Part shown: positions 48,868 through 63,100 of the stretch, one piece after another
Numbering within the stretch: the stretch's first letter is position 1
Layout of the letters: each line of letters opens with the position of its first letter
DNA from: Vitis vinifera
Lineage: Eukaryota; Streptophyta; Magnoliopsida; Vitales; Vitaceae
Reading direction: 5' to 3'
Assembly (NCBI RefSeq): GCF_030704535.1
Contig: NC_081811.1
Coordinates: forward strand, 5,249,001 to 5,313,000
Length of the DNA: 64,000 nt
Made by a program: the position numbers and the translations under genes
Notes under the pieces: model-generated
Database searches by the model: none
Told to the model about the DNA's origin: nothing
What the model saw: the letters and a program-made list of their open reading frames with translations, nothing else

Positions 48868-49652
48868 CCTTGTACGTTGGACAGAATGGGTTTGTTAATG
48901 CTGTGGCACAAAAAATGGTGGTAGCAGAGCTGCAGAATAGTAGGGTTTGATAATCAGCCATTGGAGCAGGGAAGAGCTGGAAAAATGAACAAAGGCATTG
49001 AAACCCATACAAAAGATTTGTTCATCATGCAGACACACATCTTTTACCTCTCAAGATGGGCACCCCCAACCCCCCCCCCCCCCCCCCCCCCCCTCTTAGC
49101 CATGTTGTTCACCTATCTTACTAGAATGTATTCAAGTGCTTGCATGGTTCCAATTTTACTTTTTCATGCCTGAAGCAACTTCAGAAAAAGCTCAAGGCCA
49201 GCTGCTTCGAGCATTTGTTTTATATGTTTGTCAAATTGCAATGCTGGATATTCATTGCTTGGTTCAGGGGCTCACATCTAATCTTGCATAGGACTCTTTC
49301 TTTAACAGCACGCCCCCTCCCTTTGTTTAATTGAGGGATAACAAGGCATGCATCTTATAACATATATCTAAACAAGGCTACCCAACAGAAGTGAAGTTCC
49401 AAGTTCTAGAAATTGTAATTTCGTTGCACTAAGAAATTGAAGAAATATGGCATTTAAAGAAAATGATAGGGCCTTTCTTTATTGATTTTTCAATAATTTC
49501 TCATTTCATCTTATGGTTCTCCTATGGTACAATTGACAGTATTCTACATCACCTTTTAACTCATCCACTTTACAGGGTCTAATAAATTAGAGGAAACTTT
49601 TATCCTCCTTCAATCACTCCCAAAATCTCTGCAGGAATTTTTCTTTGATATC
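48868..49652. other. Convergent 3' flanks of L7Ae-family gene (+) and SECA1 (-)
   Basis: Non-coding 3'UTR-like sequence with a 24-base poly(C) tract at 49070-49093. Confidence 0.6.
49070..49093. repeat. Poly(C) tract, 24 bases
   Basis: Uninterrupted C run preceded by CCCCC-AA. Length may be unreliable in any assembly. Confidence 0.9.
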
Positions 49653-52600
49653 TTATGCGCTAGCTTGGGGACTGGCGGCTGATGAAGTGGACTCAACAGC
49701 CCCAACAGGATCCTGCTGGTTGTTACTACTTCCTGTTCCGTTTGCTACAAGTTTGCCTGATTTCTCACTCTGTTCTTGTTGTTCCTGATTCTTCACTAGT
49801 ACTGGTTGAAACTGCCATAGGAAAAGGGCATTGCAGGTGAGATAAAAATAGAGAATTGGTGAGTGTACTGTGTGACATGTGTGCACAAACTGAAGATACA
49901 ATATCTAGCTCTGGTTTAATATATACCTGGTATATTGAATAAATAACATTTCTTCTTATCTGTGCCATCATCTCCAAGAATAGATTGTAGCCTTCAAGCT
50001 TGTACTCAATAAGCGGATCCCGCTGTGCATATCCACGTAAGCCTACAGCTTGCTGAACAAACTTAAGTGCTTGCAAGTGTTCTTTCCATAGGCGATCAAT
50101 GTTGCTCAAAATGAGGAACCTTTCAGCTTCCTTCATCAAACCTGGTGCTTGATTCTCCACAATATCCTAAAATAAAATTCAAGAACATAGTCATATTCAA
50201 AACCACTGAGAGAAAGAAGCAGGATCAGTTTAATTTTAAGAATGTTAACATTTACGGCGTTATATTTGTAAGGCCAACCTTACTCATGGGAACTGGACAA
50301 GATGGAATTCAGGAAACCAGCTTGGGGAATAGAACTCAGTATGAACTCATAATGAGTTGATACTTTCTAGATTCATTTTCTTAGACGAGTGGTATCAAGA
50401 ACTTGTCCAGTTTTTAAAATAACATGTACAAATGGGTGATTTGAAATCCATTTGCTTTCAACAGCTTTTCTCAAAGTGTAAGCATAACATTATCAGCTTA
50501 TCTTTGACGATGAAAGTCCACAAGTCTATCAACTTTTAGGGTAAACGATGGAGTTGATTATTGGGCAATAAACGCTAATGTAAGTAGCATATTGATTTCA
50601 TGTCATAGAGCATTTGTTGCTTCCATGCCCTAGGAAAATAATGACAATTTACCATTAGCCCTCATTTATGCAAAATTATGCGAGCCTAATCCCAGCTGAG
50701 TTGAGATCTAGAGTTCTTATGGAACAAGGAAATCCTTCAAAGTCTATAATTCTAAAAGAAACTGACCCTTTTTTGCAAGTAAGCTTCTCTACCGCGAAGA
50801 TGAAGGTAATCACGCAAATCTTCATAACTTGAACTTTTTGTTGCCAGCAAGTCTGGGGTTAGATCATTCAACAGGTAGCAGTACCTGAAGATGCAGAAAT
50901 GAAAGCATTAGAACAGTTCTTTTAAAGAGTAACCATCCTTCTTAAGAAGGTAAAAATGCTACGAAGGGAAAGACAGATAAAAGTGGGAGCAATTCATAGA
51001 AGTCAAACGTTGGAATCATTGTATGACTCATTAGAAATGGGAAAGATATAAAGCTTCTTAATACTCCTCCCATTCCACTGGCATTGCTCTGTGTTGCAAC
51101 TTCAAGACAGTCAGATTTACTAAACATATGAAGAGTACAGATCTTACTGTTGAAGTTTCACAATGAGCTTTTCAAGATCCCAGCTTTCCTTTGGAGCATC
51201 AGACCCAATATTTGCCTATACATCATTAAATACAACAATCTGTTAATATCTCAAGGAACTGGTGTGTATAACTTGCAATAGATGGGAAAAAAGGGAAGTC
51301 TAGCGAACAAAAAACCCAGGATGATTTTACCTCCAAGATGTCATCCATTGTCAGTTCAGCATATTCAATAAGAAGAGATTGGAGGTTGTTAGATTCAAGG
51401 GCTCGCCTTCTCTCTGCATATACACGGTCCCTTTGGCTGTTCAGGACCTCATCATACTCAAATAATTGCTTTCGAATATCAAAGAAATAATTCTCTACTT
51501 TCCGCTGTGCTTCATCTAGTGCCTTTGTCAACATCTTGGACTCAATGGGTAGGTCTTCAACTCTAAAAGCGGTCATCAAACCCTACAATTAGCAAAAATG
51601 AGAACCCTTTAACAAGCAAATCCTAAACTGTAGTGGCGAATAGACTTTAAAACCATAGGCTAAACCTGAATTCTGTCTCCCCCAAAAATTCGAAAGATGT
51701 TATCTTCAAGACTAAGGAAGAAACGGGAACTTCCTGGATCCCCTTGGCGGCCACTTCGACCACGCAACTGTACAGATGAAGGATTACACACACACAGATG
51801 AGAAAACTAAAGTAAAATTATAGGATTTTACTCACATCCACCACTTCAAATCTAAAATAAAAATAAAAATGAAACTTTCACCTGATTGTCAATTCGACGA
51901 GATTCATGCCGTTCTGTCCCCACCACATGAAGTCCACCTGCTGACACAACCTGTAGGAATGTAGAAATAACAGAAATTACAGTTTATATAAATTGACAAC
52001 CTTCCGTTCAAACTGGTGTTTGGAAAATTGAACTAACCTTTTTCCTTTCTTCCTCAGTGTAGATCTTATATTCTTTAACAATTTCTAAGAAGGCGCTGCG
52101 CAGCTTTGCTATGACATCATCCTGAGCAGGGCCCTACAAATTCTAAATGAAGTCATTAATATTTGGTAGTATGGAAAGGCAAATTCTTGACTGAAAATTA
52201 TTAAAAAAATCCCCTCAAATAATTCCCAAGCTGTTTGAATTTGACACAATCAAGTGAAATTTATTCTTGTGCTGTGTAGAAATGTCTTTTAATTTGCAAT
52301 CATAATTCTATAAATGAAAATCAGTATCTTCTGCAAATTTCACCTTTTCACAAGAATAAGACAACCGTTCCTCAGCTTCAAGCTCAGTTAACGATCTCTT
52401 TCCCCAAGTTTTGACAGCTAACTCCACAGCTTCCTCAGCCAGCTTGGTATTTGTGCTGGATAGTTTGCATGGAAATAGACTTTCATTCACCTGGACAATG
52501 ATACTAGACTTGAGAACAAGGATGGTGAAGATCAAGGTGACCACTGTGAAAACCAAATTCATATAGACCAGGCTGAAAATAAAACCTTCCATATCTTCTT

Positions 52601-55600
52601 TGGAGGAAGTTTCTTCACAGATACAAAAACCCCTTCCACTAGCTTGACAACCCTGCAGCCCTTTTATCATTTTAGAAACAGTATAACATATGCTTTGAGA
52701 CATAATAAGGTGGATGGTGCTTGCGGTTTATTTTTATTAAGATACAATGTTTTTAGCTCTTTAGGATCCCCCATCCTTGCATGTAAAGAGAAGTTCCAGA
52801 ATTGGGACATTAGAACATTATAGGTTCCAAGAGTACAGAATACACAGTAAAGTTGGCATTTCCCCTGATAATGCAGGCATCCTTAATGGGTGGAAATAAA
52901 AAAATACAAGAAACCAAACTGAAGAGAAGTAAAAAAGTTGTGATACAAACTTAAAATCTTCAACATCTCAGAAGACTAGCTCCAGGTAATTGAGATAAGA
53001 AACTAAGGTTAAAATCATAATCTACATGTGATGTTAAGTAAAATACATGTGCACTAAACTCATGTTTAGAGAACACCTAAGCTGATTCAATGACCATAAA
53101 AAACCATGCATGTAGAGCTTGATTAGTTGTCTATGTGCCACATGCATATACAATGTTAGGATGTTAAACAAAACAACTTCCATGGAGCGCAATTATACCT
53201 TGGCATAAGCATCTCACGAAGCTTCAACCTTGCCATAAATTCTGCATTACCACCAAGAATTATATCTGTTCCACGACCTGCCATATTGGTAGCAATTGTA
53301 ACTGCCCCAAGACGACCACTCTGTGCAACAATTTCTGCTTCTCTCTCTACATTCTCTGGTTTCGCATTGAGAACCTTTAATTAAATGATATTAGTTAATA
53401 TATCTCATACAACGAATATTTAGATATAGTAGTTTGGCTATGTTGGCAGCAAAAGAGAAACATAAATATAGCATACACAGACAGAATAAAGCGACCATAC
53501 TTCACCTATAGAGGTTGATTATAGTGCATGCTACCATTGCTGCATTCCCCCAACTAAAAGAATATACACCCACAAAAAATTTATGGACCTCACCTCATGG
53601 GGAATTCCAGCTTCATTCAACTGTTCTGACAATGAGTCACTTTGCTCAACACTTGTGGTGCCAACAAGCACTGGACGACCTGTCTTGTGCATTCTAGAAA
53701 TTTCAACCACCACTGCCCGCCATTTCCCTGTAGTGGCCCTGAAAACTACATCCGACTCATCCTGACAAGTTAAAGAAATAATGAGGGACTCAATAGGCCA
53801 TCAACCGAAGAAAAAAAGTTATACATTAAGTATTTGTATTCAAGCTGAATGGCATCTATATTTCTAGAATACAGCTAACAAAAGTCAAGTCAATCCATAT
53901 CTGTTTGTAAGTTGAGGTTCTAGAGAAGAAGTAAAGTAAAATATCATATATTCAAAACTTCAGTGACATTGATTCCATAGAAATCTGTCTATTTAACTAT
54001 ACATTGCCTGTTCTGTTGTTATGGTAAAAATTTTGTGCTTCTAAAAGCTAAAGCCCAGGTTTGAGTCTTTACGGCAATCACTCCATACAAAAATTGTCTA
54101 AGGTTAGGACTGTGTCCCACTCATCCTGAAACCTGCTTTGGCAGCAGCGTCATTGAGTTATGACTTTGTTCTTTAATTTAACTACCTATAACCAGGTTTA
54201 AAATCTAATCTTGTCTCATTTTTTCTTTTGTTCCTCATCCAAGTTCTGTGATTTGACCTGCTAATAAATACAGGATGATTTTCTGCTACAACAGACAGCA
54301 TGCAAGAACAAACCTTTCTTATCATGGGTTTGTTTGTGGGCACAATTGTAACTTTAAGCTTGTATATGCTCTGAAATTCTGTGCCTTCAGTTGCTGCGGT
54401 GCCAGTCATTCCACAAAGCTTTGGAAACTGCAACAGTGAATAGAAATTAACACTAGAAAGCTAGAAGATGGAAAGTAAATATCCAAACATGCTTCATGAA
54501 ATGATTTGGGAAATAAGATGTTCCAACCTGGAGAAAGAAGTTCTGATAACTGATTGAGGCTAGCGTCACAGTTTCATTTTGAATGGGCAACCCTTCTTTT
54601 GCTTCAACCGCCTGGTGAAGTCCATCGCTCCATCGCCTTCCCTATCAAAATAAACAAGCTAGGATTATTACCAACCCTCCTTATATCATTGGTGTTTCAC
54701 CAAAGAATAGAACAGTATTTCCCCAAAGAATACAACAATATTTCCATCTGGCAAAAGATGTAAGAAGATACAAGCATCACTAAAGAAGTCTGTACACAGG
54801 TTTTCTAATTATTTTCCTTCAATGTACATTTATTTTTCCTTTCTCAATAAAGTTATGCTTGGGCAAGCGATTCAATTAGAACCCTTCATAATTAGATTTC
54901 CCTTTTCAAAAAAATTCAGAGTTGCAGAAAAGCATTAACACAAAACACAACTTCCAGATACAAGTTATTTTTCTATCTTTAGCATATAGGAAATGGAAAG
55001 GAATACAGTATACACACAGTTATGCTAAAGATTCTGTTCCATAAAATTTGTTTTTACAAAGCCAAAACTGAGATAAACTGATCACCTGCATAACTCGACC
55101 TGTAAACTCATCCACAATCAGGACCTCCTTTCCACGAATGATATAGTTTACATCTCTAAGAAAAAGTTCTTTCGCCTTTATTGCATTCAATATATATGAT
55201 GCCCACTGTTCTCGAGGATCATATAAATCTTTCAGAGCCAGAATTTCCTCGGCATCCTCATAACCCTGTTCTGTGAGTAGAACTGTTTTCAGCTTCTCAT
55301 CAACCTGGTAAAACTACCTTAGTAAGAAAAAGAAATGAAATAATTTCTTTTTAAAGAAATATTTTCAGTTGTCTTGTCATCCACTGCTTGTTTTGACTCA
55401 TGACAGAAACAAAATTTCTGGTCATATGCCATACATGATGGTTATGTTTGGTTCCTAGAAAGTACCAAGGAAAGAAAAAAATGCTAAAGAAAATATGTTT
55501 AGTTGTCATACGGAAAATATCGAAGTAAGTCAAGTATAATTAAAATTAGTTAGACACTTATGCATTTTTAAATTATGTAACTCTTGTATCGAATAGTTAA

Positions 55601-58600
55601 AATAAGTGAAATGAGTTTGAAGGAGTATATAAAAATAATTTATCGACTTTGAATCTACTTTTTATTTTCCTTCACTTTTTCTTTCCTTCTACTTTTCTTC
55701 TCAATTTTTTTACCTTACATTTTCCCTCAAATTTTCTGGAAACCAAACATAACTGATATGTAGTCACCAACATATCTTTTTGTAGAGCAATACACATAAC
55801 TAAAGGCATGATTAAAGTAATATGAAATAAAACAATCAAGCACAATTTTAATTGCAATTAATTCACAGCAAAGAAGAATCCATCATCTTACAGTAGTTCA
55901 ATATCTTACCGTGTAATGCAGATCTCGCTCAAAGGCCAAGGCAATTTTTGCAGCTTTATAGTACCTATCACTTGGCTTTTCAGCAGGTCCTGAGATAATG
56001 AGAGGAGTTCTTGCTTCGTCAATCAGAATTGAGTCAACCTCATCAATTACACAGTAATTGAAACCCCTCAAGACAAGCTCATCAACACTCTGCATAACAA
56101 ATAGGAGAAATTACTCAGCTCAAGTAGAAAGGAGATTGAGCTAGCTTGTGTGAAAGATATATGTTGATAGTCAACCATATAAAAAGTTACTGCAATAAGA
56201 AAATAGTTCAAAACAGCGTGTAAAGATGAGAGTACTTTCCGTGGCAAGATTGTCTCTCAAGAAATCAAAACCAAGCTCACTGTTTGTGACATATGTGATG
56301 TCACATAAGTAATTTTCCCTCCTTTGTTCACTTGTCATATTCTCTGCCAGTATAAACATCAAATTGTTATATATTCCAGTCATAACGTTAACTCATCAAC
56401 TAATACTTAGAAGCAGAACTTATAGACTTAAAAGGACCAATCCACAGCCCCACCAAAAGTGTATGATAGTGCAAATTGATACAGGTCTTGAAAACATCTA
56501 ATATAAAAGTTAAAAATGATGTTGAAAATTTTAAATGTCCCAATACTAATTAACTCAACTAAGCCAAGCCTCAATTGCAACTACTTACATTCAACCACAT
56601 GCGTCAACAATACAATTTATAGAACAAAAGCTAATGAAAAATTGTATTCAAAAAATTATTGAAGGAGAGTGTCATTGTTTATCAAGAAGGAAAAAATAAA
56701 AGGCAGATACCTGAATGAAAAGAAATTAGATTTTCAAACTGTAAAATTAGATCGACCAGCAGCTGTCATTTATCATTCTGAATAATCATTTTCCATTGCT
56801 AAAAAGTGCTAAAAAACAAGACGAATCTTCAGGTGAAAGCAAGAGAGAGGGATAAATATACTTGGCATGGTGTCAGGCCTGAAAATAAACCTGCAGAAAA
56901 GCGAAATTATACCAGTAGGGGGCATGGAGGACGTGGACAGAGCAGCTGCGTTTTGGGTGTAAAGTAGGGATGCTCCCTACTACTTATCTAGGTTTACCCC
57001 TTGGAGGCCTTCATAAATCGTGTAGAGTTTGGGATGTTGTAGAGGAAAGATTCAAGAGGAAATTGGCTACTTGGAAAAAACAATACTTGTCAAAGGGAGG
57101 AAGACTTACCCTTATTAAGTGCACTCTCTCATACCTCCCCATCTATTTTATGTTGCTTTTTGTAATCCCAAAGAAAATGAGCGTTAGATTGGAGAGAATT
57201 CAAAGGGAGTTTTTGTGGGGAGATTTGGAGGAGAGAAGAAAGATCCACTTGGTAAGTTGGTCGGTTATATGTAAAGATAAGAAGCATGGAGGGTTGGGGT
57301 TAAGGCATTTGGAGGTTTTCAATCAAGCTTTGCTAGGAAAATGGCTTTGGAGATTTCCTCTAGAAAGGGAGAGTTTTTGGAGGAAAGTCATTGTTAGAAA
57401 ATTTGGAGAGGAGGATGGGGGTTGGACCACTACAGAGATGGGGGATTCTTATGGGATGGGCCTTTAGAAAGACATTAGAAAGGGTTGGGAGGATTTCCTT
57501 CTTAGAACTAGTATCCATATTGGAAATGGTAAACTCACGAGATTTTGGAGGGACATTTGGGTTGGGGATTCTAAGCTGAAGGATCTTTCCCCTGTGCTGT
57601 TCAGAATTGCAACCCATAATTCTGCTGCAGTGGCTGACCTTTAGGGGAAACAAGGAGGTGGAGGCGGGTGTTGGGAGGTGCACTTTAGAAGATCCTTCCA
57701 AGATTGGGAATTAGAGGAGGTGATTCGTTTTATGGAACTTATTTCTGAGTAAAGGTTCGAGAAGGGGAGGATTCCTTAAGTTTGGAAGATCGAGAGGAGG
57801 GGAAAGTTTAATGTCAAATCATATTATAGGTCTTTAAGGGCTGAGAATAGCATTTTATTTCCAGCCAAAGAGATTTTGGGCTCATATATCCCTCTTAGAA
57901 TTCGTTTTTTTGCTTGGGAAGCAGTTTGGGGAAAAAATTTAACAGTAGACATGTTAATGACGAAAGGTTGGTCCATGGTCAACAAATGCAACCTTTGTAA
58001 AGACAATGAGGAATCGGTGGACCACATTCTGATTCATTGTGGTAGGACAAAGGGAGTTATGGACTTTGCTGCAATTTTCTTTTGGACTGGTGTGGGTGTT
58101 CCCCGCCTTAGTGAGAAATCTGCTTCTGGAACAGAAAGTTAAGAGGCTAGGGAAGAAAATGAGAGCAGTTTGGAGATTGGCGCCTATTTGTCTTTTTTGG
58201 TGTATTTGGAGAGTGCAAAACCGAAGAACGTTCCAAGAGGAAGAGATGTCAGACCCCTACTTGAGGAACCTTTTTTTTCAGACTCTTCTAGAGTGGTCTC
58301 AACAGTTTTTGGATTTAGACTCTCCCTCTTTTCTGAATTTTTTGGGTGATTGGCATGATGGCTAGCTTTTTACCTCTCTAGATTTTTCCTTTCTTTTTGC
58401 AGGCTTGTTTTTTGCTCTCTTTGTATACTGCCTGTATACGTAGGGTGTGCCCCCTGTTTTGGCGTTTTATCAATTCAATTTGTCTTCGTCTATCAAAAAA
58501 AATATATATTTGCCAGCTTAAAGAAAAACAAACAAAAAAAAGAAAAAGAACACTGAAACTAGCAAATCCAATCCTTTGGGAAGCTTCACCTAACACACCC

Positions 58601-59280
58601 ATAACATTCTGTTCCATCATGCAATGCAGGTAGAAATCATAGAGCTACTAACTTGAGTAAAGGTCATTGCTAAGAGGTGGATGGATCTTATCTAAATTAA
58701 GTTAGCCATCCATACTAAATCCGATCTTTCTAAGAGCGTATAACTTAAAAAACCAATATTCAAGAGTTGACTCTATGACTAAATAACCAAACTAAATATT
58801 TGAAGCCCATACAAATCATTAAAAGGAGTCTACAAAAAAAAATCAGTGATGTAAAACAAAGAATTTTGAGCCTGTCTAAATAGACAGGAAAATAATAAAA
58901 TTACAGACAACCAGAGGACTCTTAAAAAGTGACATAATATACATTCATAGGCAAAAAGTTCAAAATAACAACCTCCACATGGTTGGAAATGCATGCATTC
59001 ATATTCCATCCAAATACAAGCAAAAGGAATACCAATGCAGGAGTGGAACAAATAACAAAAGACTGAGACATACGTTGGATTAGGCCAACCTGCAGTCCAA
59101 GAAATCGAGGAACTTGACCAACCCATTCACAATCTCGCCGGGCCAGATAATCATTGACAGTAACAACATGAACTCCTTTCCCACTTAATGCATTCAAATA
59201 AGCTGGTAAAATTGCAACAAGGGTCTTTCCTTCTCCAGTTCTCATTTCAGCTATTTCTCCCTTATGAAGAACCATGCCAC
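49653..59280 (-). CDS. SECA1: Chloroplast preprotein translocase ATPase SECA1 (N-terminus outside window)
   Basis: Eighteen exons encode the C-terminal ~865 residues: 59280-59074, 56343-56240, 56089-55910, 55304-55086, 54641-54528, 54427-54314, 53761-53594, 53374-53199, 52652-52586, 52490-52344, 52133-52038, 51950-51882, 51767-51666, 51582-51331, 51215-51148, 50884-50767, 50166-49927, 49811-49653. Plant SECA1 has about 1,020 residues, so roughly 155, including the transit peptide, lie past 64000. Visible motor motifs are Walker A (MRTGEGKT), the DEAD-like [28 protein letters not shown], and [14 protein letters not shown] with the arginine finger. C-terminal helical scaffold sequence follows ([20 protein letters not shown]). 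SECA1 hydrolyses ATP to push proteins through the thylakoid SecYE channel. Intron 56090-56239 keeps the conserved [12 protein letters not shown] frame only as GA-AG. Two LINEs and a MITE lie in introns. Confidence 0.95.
55441..55753. mobile_element. MITE (about 313 bp) in a SECA1 intron
   Basis: The left end GTTATGTTTGGTT and the right end AACCAAACATAAC are a perfect 13-base terminal inverted repeat; similarity continues inward for about five more bases with a small shift. The interior is AT-rich and non-coding. A clear target duplication was not identified. It lies in intron 55305-55909. Confidence 0.65.
56090..56239 (-). other. SECA1 intron with apparent non-canonical GA-AG ends
   Basis: On the minus strand the upstream exon ends ...GCCACG and the intron begins GAAAGTACTC; it ends ...TTATGCAG before AGTGTTGATGAG. 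The GT four bases in (GTACTC) would add GAAA, shift the frame and create an immediate TGA. No alternative donor or acceptor nearby restores the frame. Confidence 0.7.
56860..58502 (+). mobile_element. 5'-truncated, decayed LINE (L1-type) in a SECA1 intron
   Basis: Plus-strand sequence from about 56860 resembles the end of a LINE reverse transcriptase ([19 protein letters not shown]), then the conserved downstream region ([42 protein letters not shown]) and a zf-RVT zinc-binding domain ([28 protein letters not shown]). Frames are broken by several shifts and stops, so it is not coding. The endonuclease and the RT core are missing, which is the usual 5' truncation. The 3' end CTATCAAAAAAAA is a poly(A)-like tail. 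It lies in intron 56344-59073, opposite in orientation to SECA1. Confidence 0.85.
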
Positions 59281-60173
59281 CTACAAATACAGATATCATT
59301 CAACTTGATATTCATATTAAGCTTTCTGTTTACAAATAAATAAACAATCCACTGACTAAACAACTATGATCTAAGGATTTTGATCCAGACTATCCAGCAT
59401 GAGACAAAAAGAGTCAGCCATAAAAATTGCCAATAAGTCTAAACACATGCATACAATTGGATGTGATTATCAATAGACTTCACAAAGCACATACATATCT
59501 ATATATTAAATTTTTTGAAAAAGCTTCAATAGCCAAGTAAAAGTATTTGTTAGTGTATTCTATCTAGTTAGCAATTTTGTTCCTTTCTTACTAATTAGAT
59601 GTAACTTACTTCCTTCTTATCCATTTCAATACAACTTCAAACTTTATCAAATTTGGATTTGGGTCATTCAGAATCTCAAAATTTAAGATAAGTATGCATA
59701 TATGGTTGATAAAGCTTTTAGAATGGCTAATACAAGAAATTAGGAAGAGAGTACTTTCTATTTCCAAATTTGCTTTCTACCATGCTTTTAATTCCAAAAA
59801 TTGTTTTTAATAAGTTTTGAAATTATATTTATCTCTAAATTTGTATTTGATTCTAACAAGAATTTTTGGAATATTTTAGTAAGTTTTAAAATTGTATTTA
59901 TCTCTAAACTAGTATTTGATTCTACAAAGAATCTTTGAAATATTTTTGAAATTAAGGAACTCTTCATAATTCTAAAAAAGGTTTTAAAAATATAAATAGA
60001 GAAATTTTATTTAAAAAGAGGGTGGGGTTTTATGAACCCTAAAAGAGCATAACCATTCTTAAAAGCTTTTTTTTTTTTTTGATAAGTAAAAGAAGTATAT
60101 TAAACGAAAAGAGGAAACACCAAAAACCGGTGCCCTCTAGGTATACAGGTAGTATACACACTACCTTCCCTAA

Positions 60174-63100
60174 CTAGGAGCCTATCCAGTCTACAAAACT
60201 TACAAGTGAAGAATGACTCTCTGCTAGGGAACCCCTGACCCAAAACCAAAGATTACATACAAAAGAATATTTCAACTTTTGAAGCGAAAGGTTCTCATCC
60301 CCAAACGCTAACCTATTTCTCTCCTTCCAAACTGACCAAAAAATACATAAAGGGGCCATTTGCCAAGCCTTCTTGCGTCTTTTCTCCACAAACCCTCCAT
60401 TCCACCCAAGAAGGGTTGTCTTAACTGTACATGAAAGAGTCCAAGATATTCCAAAAAGAGAGAAAAGGAGGTTCCATAGGACCCGCGTCTTGACACAATG
60501 CAGTAGAAGATGATCCACTGTTTCTTCTTCAGATAGACAGAGGAAGCACCTGTTTGCCAAAGAGAAACCCCTCCTTTGAAGTTGCTCCTGTGTTAAAATT
60601 TTACCCCAAGAAGCCTCCCAAGCAAAGAAAGCTACCTTGGGAGGCACTCTTGCCCTCCAAATTCTTTCACAAGGGAACAAAGAAAGGCCCCCCTGCTCCA
60701 TCATAGAATAAAGGGATCTAACAGAGAAGGCCCCATTTTTTGAAGCTGTCCATATCATTTTATCTTCCTCCTCCCTCTGAACCCTGAAAGCTTGGATCTT
60801 CTGCAACAACCGCTCCACTAGATCAATCTCCCAATCGTTAAACGCCCTTGCAAAGAGAGGAGTCCATCCACTCCCATCACCAACAGGATTCCACACCTCC
60901 GAAACCCAAGCATTCTTCGACATGGACATGGAAAAAAGAGATGGGAAGGACTCACAAAGAGGCTCATCACCACACCACTTGTCTTTCCAAAATTTCACTC
61001 TTTGCCCATTACCCAAATGGAAAGCTACCCTGCCATCAAACAGCCCCCACTTCTTCCTAATTGCTTTCCAAAGACCAACACCGTTTCTTCCCATCACATC
61101 CCGAGTACACCAGCCCCCCTCCTCTACGCCATACTTGAGGCTAATTACATTCCTCCACAACGCATCTCTCTCATTAGCAAACCTCCAATTCCACTTACAC
61201 AAAAGGGCGTTATTCATCAAAGATAAATTTCTCACCCCTAGTCCACCTTTTCTTTTCTCCAAGCATACCAAGTTCCATCTTACCAGGTGAGGTTTATGGG
61301 CTAAAGTTCCCCCACCCCACAGAAAATCCCTCTGAATTTTCTCTAACCTCAACCTCACTTTTCTAGGCAAATGAAAGAGAGACATCAAATAAATAGGCAT
61401 ACTGGACATAGTGCTTCTAATTAGGGTGAGTCTTCCCCCCTTAGATATGTACTGCCTCCTCCACATAGCAAGCCTTCTACGAAAACGCTCTTCAACTCCG
61501 TCCCACACCGCCACAGAGTTGAAAGCTGCCCCAAGGGGCATTCCCAAATAACTAGAGGGTATCCCTCCCACTTTACACCCCAACTCCAAAGCCAAACCAT
61601 CTATATTCAGCACCCTTCCAACCGGAATCATCTCACTCTTCTCTAAGTTAATCCTCAAACCCGAGCACGCCTCAAACCACATAAGAAGCCAACTTAGATA
61701 TGTCATCTCGTCTGAAGATTCCTCACAAAAAACCAACGTATCATCCGCAAACAACAAATGCGATATATGCATCCCCTCACCCCTCCCTCCACTCACCTTC
61801 CACCCAGATAAATACCCCCCACTAATAGCCCTTCTCATCATACTGCTAAAAACCTCCATGGCGATCACAAACAAATAAGGTGAAAGGGGATCTCCTTGTC
61901 TTAGCCCCCTTGTACTTTGGAAGAAACCGGAGGGAGACCCATTAATTAACACGGAGAACTTCACTGTTGAGATACACCAATCAATCCACTTTATCCATCT
62001 CTTTCCAAACCCCATCTCTTTAAGAACAGCCAGCAAAAAGCTCCAGCTAACACGGTCATAAGCCTTCTCTATATCCAACTTGCACAACACCCCTCCCACA
62101 TTGTCTTTCAATCTTGAGTCCACAGCCTCATTTGCAATCAGCACTGCGTCCAAAATCTGTCTACCCTCCACAAAGGCATTTTGAGACTCTGAGATCACTT
62201 TCCCCAACACCTTTTTAATTCTATTGGCTAACACCTTGGCCAGCAGCTTATAGAGGCTGCCTACAAGGCTGATGGGCCTAAAATCTTTCAAATCTTCAGC
62301 TCCTCCCCTCTTTGGGACTATAACAAGGAATGTTGCATTTAGAGATTTTACAAATCTGCCCCTCTCGTGAAATTCCTTGAAAAAGCCCATTATTTCAACC
62401 TTTACTAACTCCCAACTGAACAACCAAAAGGCCATGGTGAAACCATCCGGGCCGGGGGCTTTATCCTTGCCTAGATCTGAAAGTGCCGCGAATACCTCCC
62501 CTTCCGTAAAAGGAATTTCCAGCCCCTCAGCCTCACAACTGTCTAATCTCATGAAGGACAACCCCTCAACCCCAGGACGCCACCCCCCTTCTTCAGTATA
62601 CAGATTTTTAAAAGCACCCACCACACTATTTCTTAAATCTAACTCCTCCGTATGCCAACAATCATCCACTTTCAGCCTAGACAACCAATTCCTTCTGCTA
62701 TGCGCGTTCGCCATCCTATGAAAGAATTTAGTATTATTGTCCCCCTCCTTCAACCACAATTCCCTTGATCTCTGTCTCCAAGAAATTTCTTCCCTCAGCA
62801 CCCATGTCTTATAAGCCTCCTTAGCCTCCTTCCTGGCTTCACAATCCTCAAAACTCAGAGTTGATTGATTCTCCACTGCATCCCAGTACGCCACCTGGCT
62901 AAGAGCTTCTCTCTTCTTAGCCTCAATTACCCCAAAAACTTCTTTATTCCAAGTCTTTAAGAGCCCTTTTAAGGCTCTTAATTTTGCATCCAAAACGAAG
63001 CTGAAAGACCCAGTAAAAGATAAGCTGCCCCACCACCTCTTCATCTGATCCATGAACCCCCTTTCCTCCAGCCACATATTCTCAAATCTAAAAGGTGACG

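Noticed and set aside
56970-57467. 165-codon open frame on the plus strand as a gene
   Set aside because: It is a surviving piece of the decayed LINE, not an independent gene.
56860-58502. Target-site duplication of the truncated LINE
   Set aside because: A 7-base AAATATA occurs near both ends but merges with the A-rich tail, so it is not convincing.
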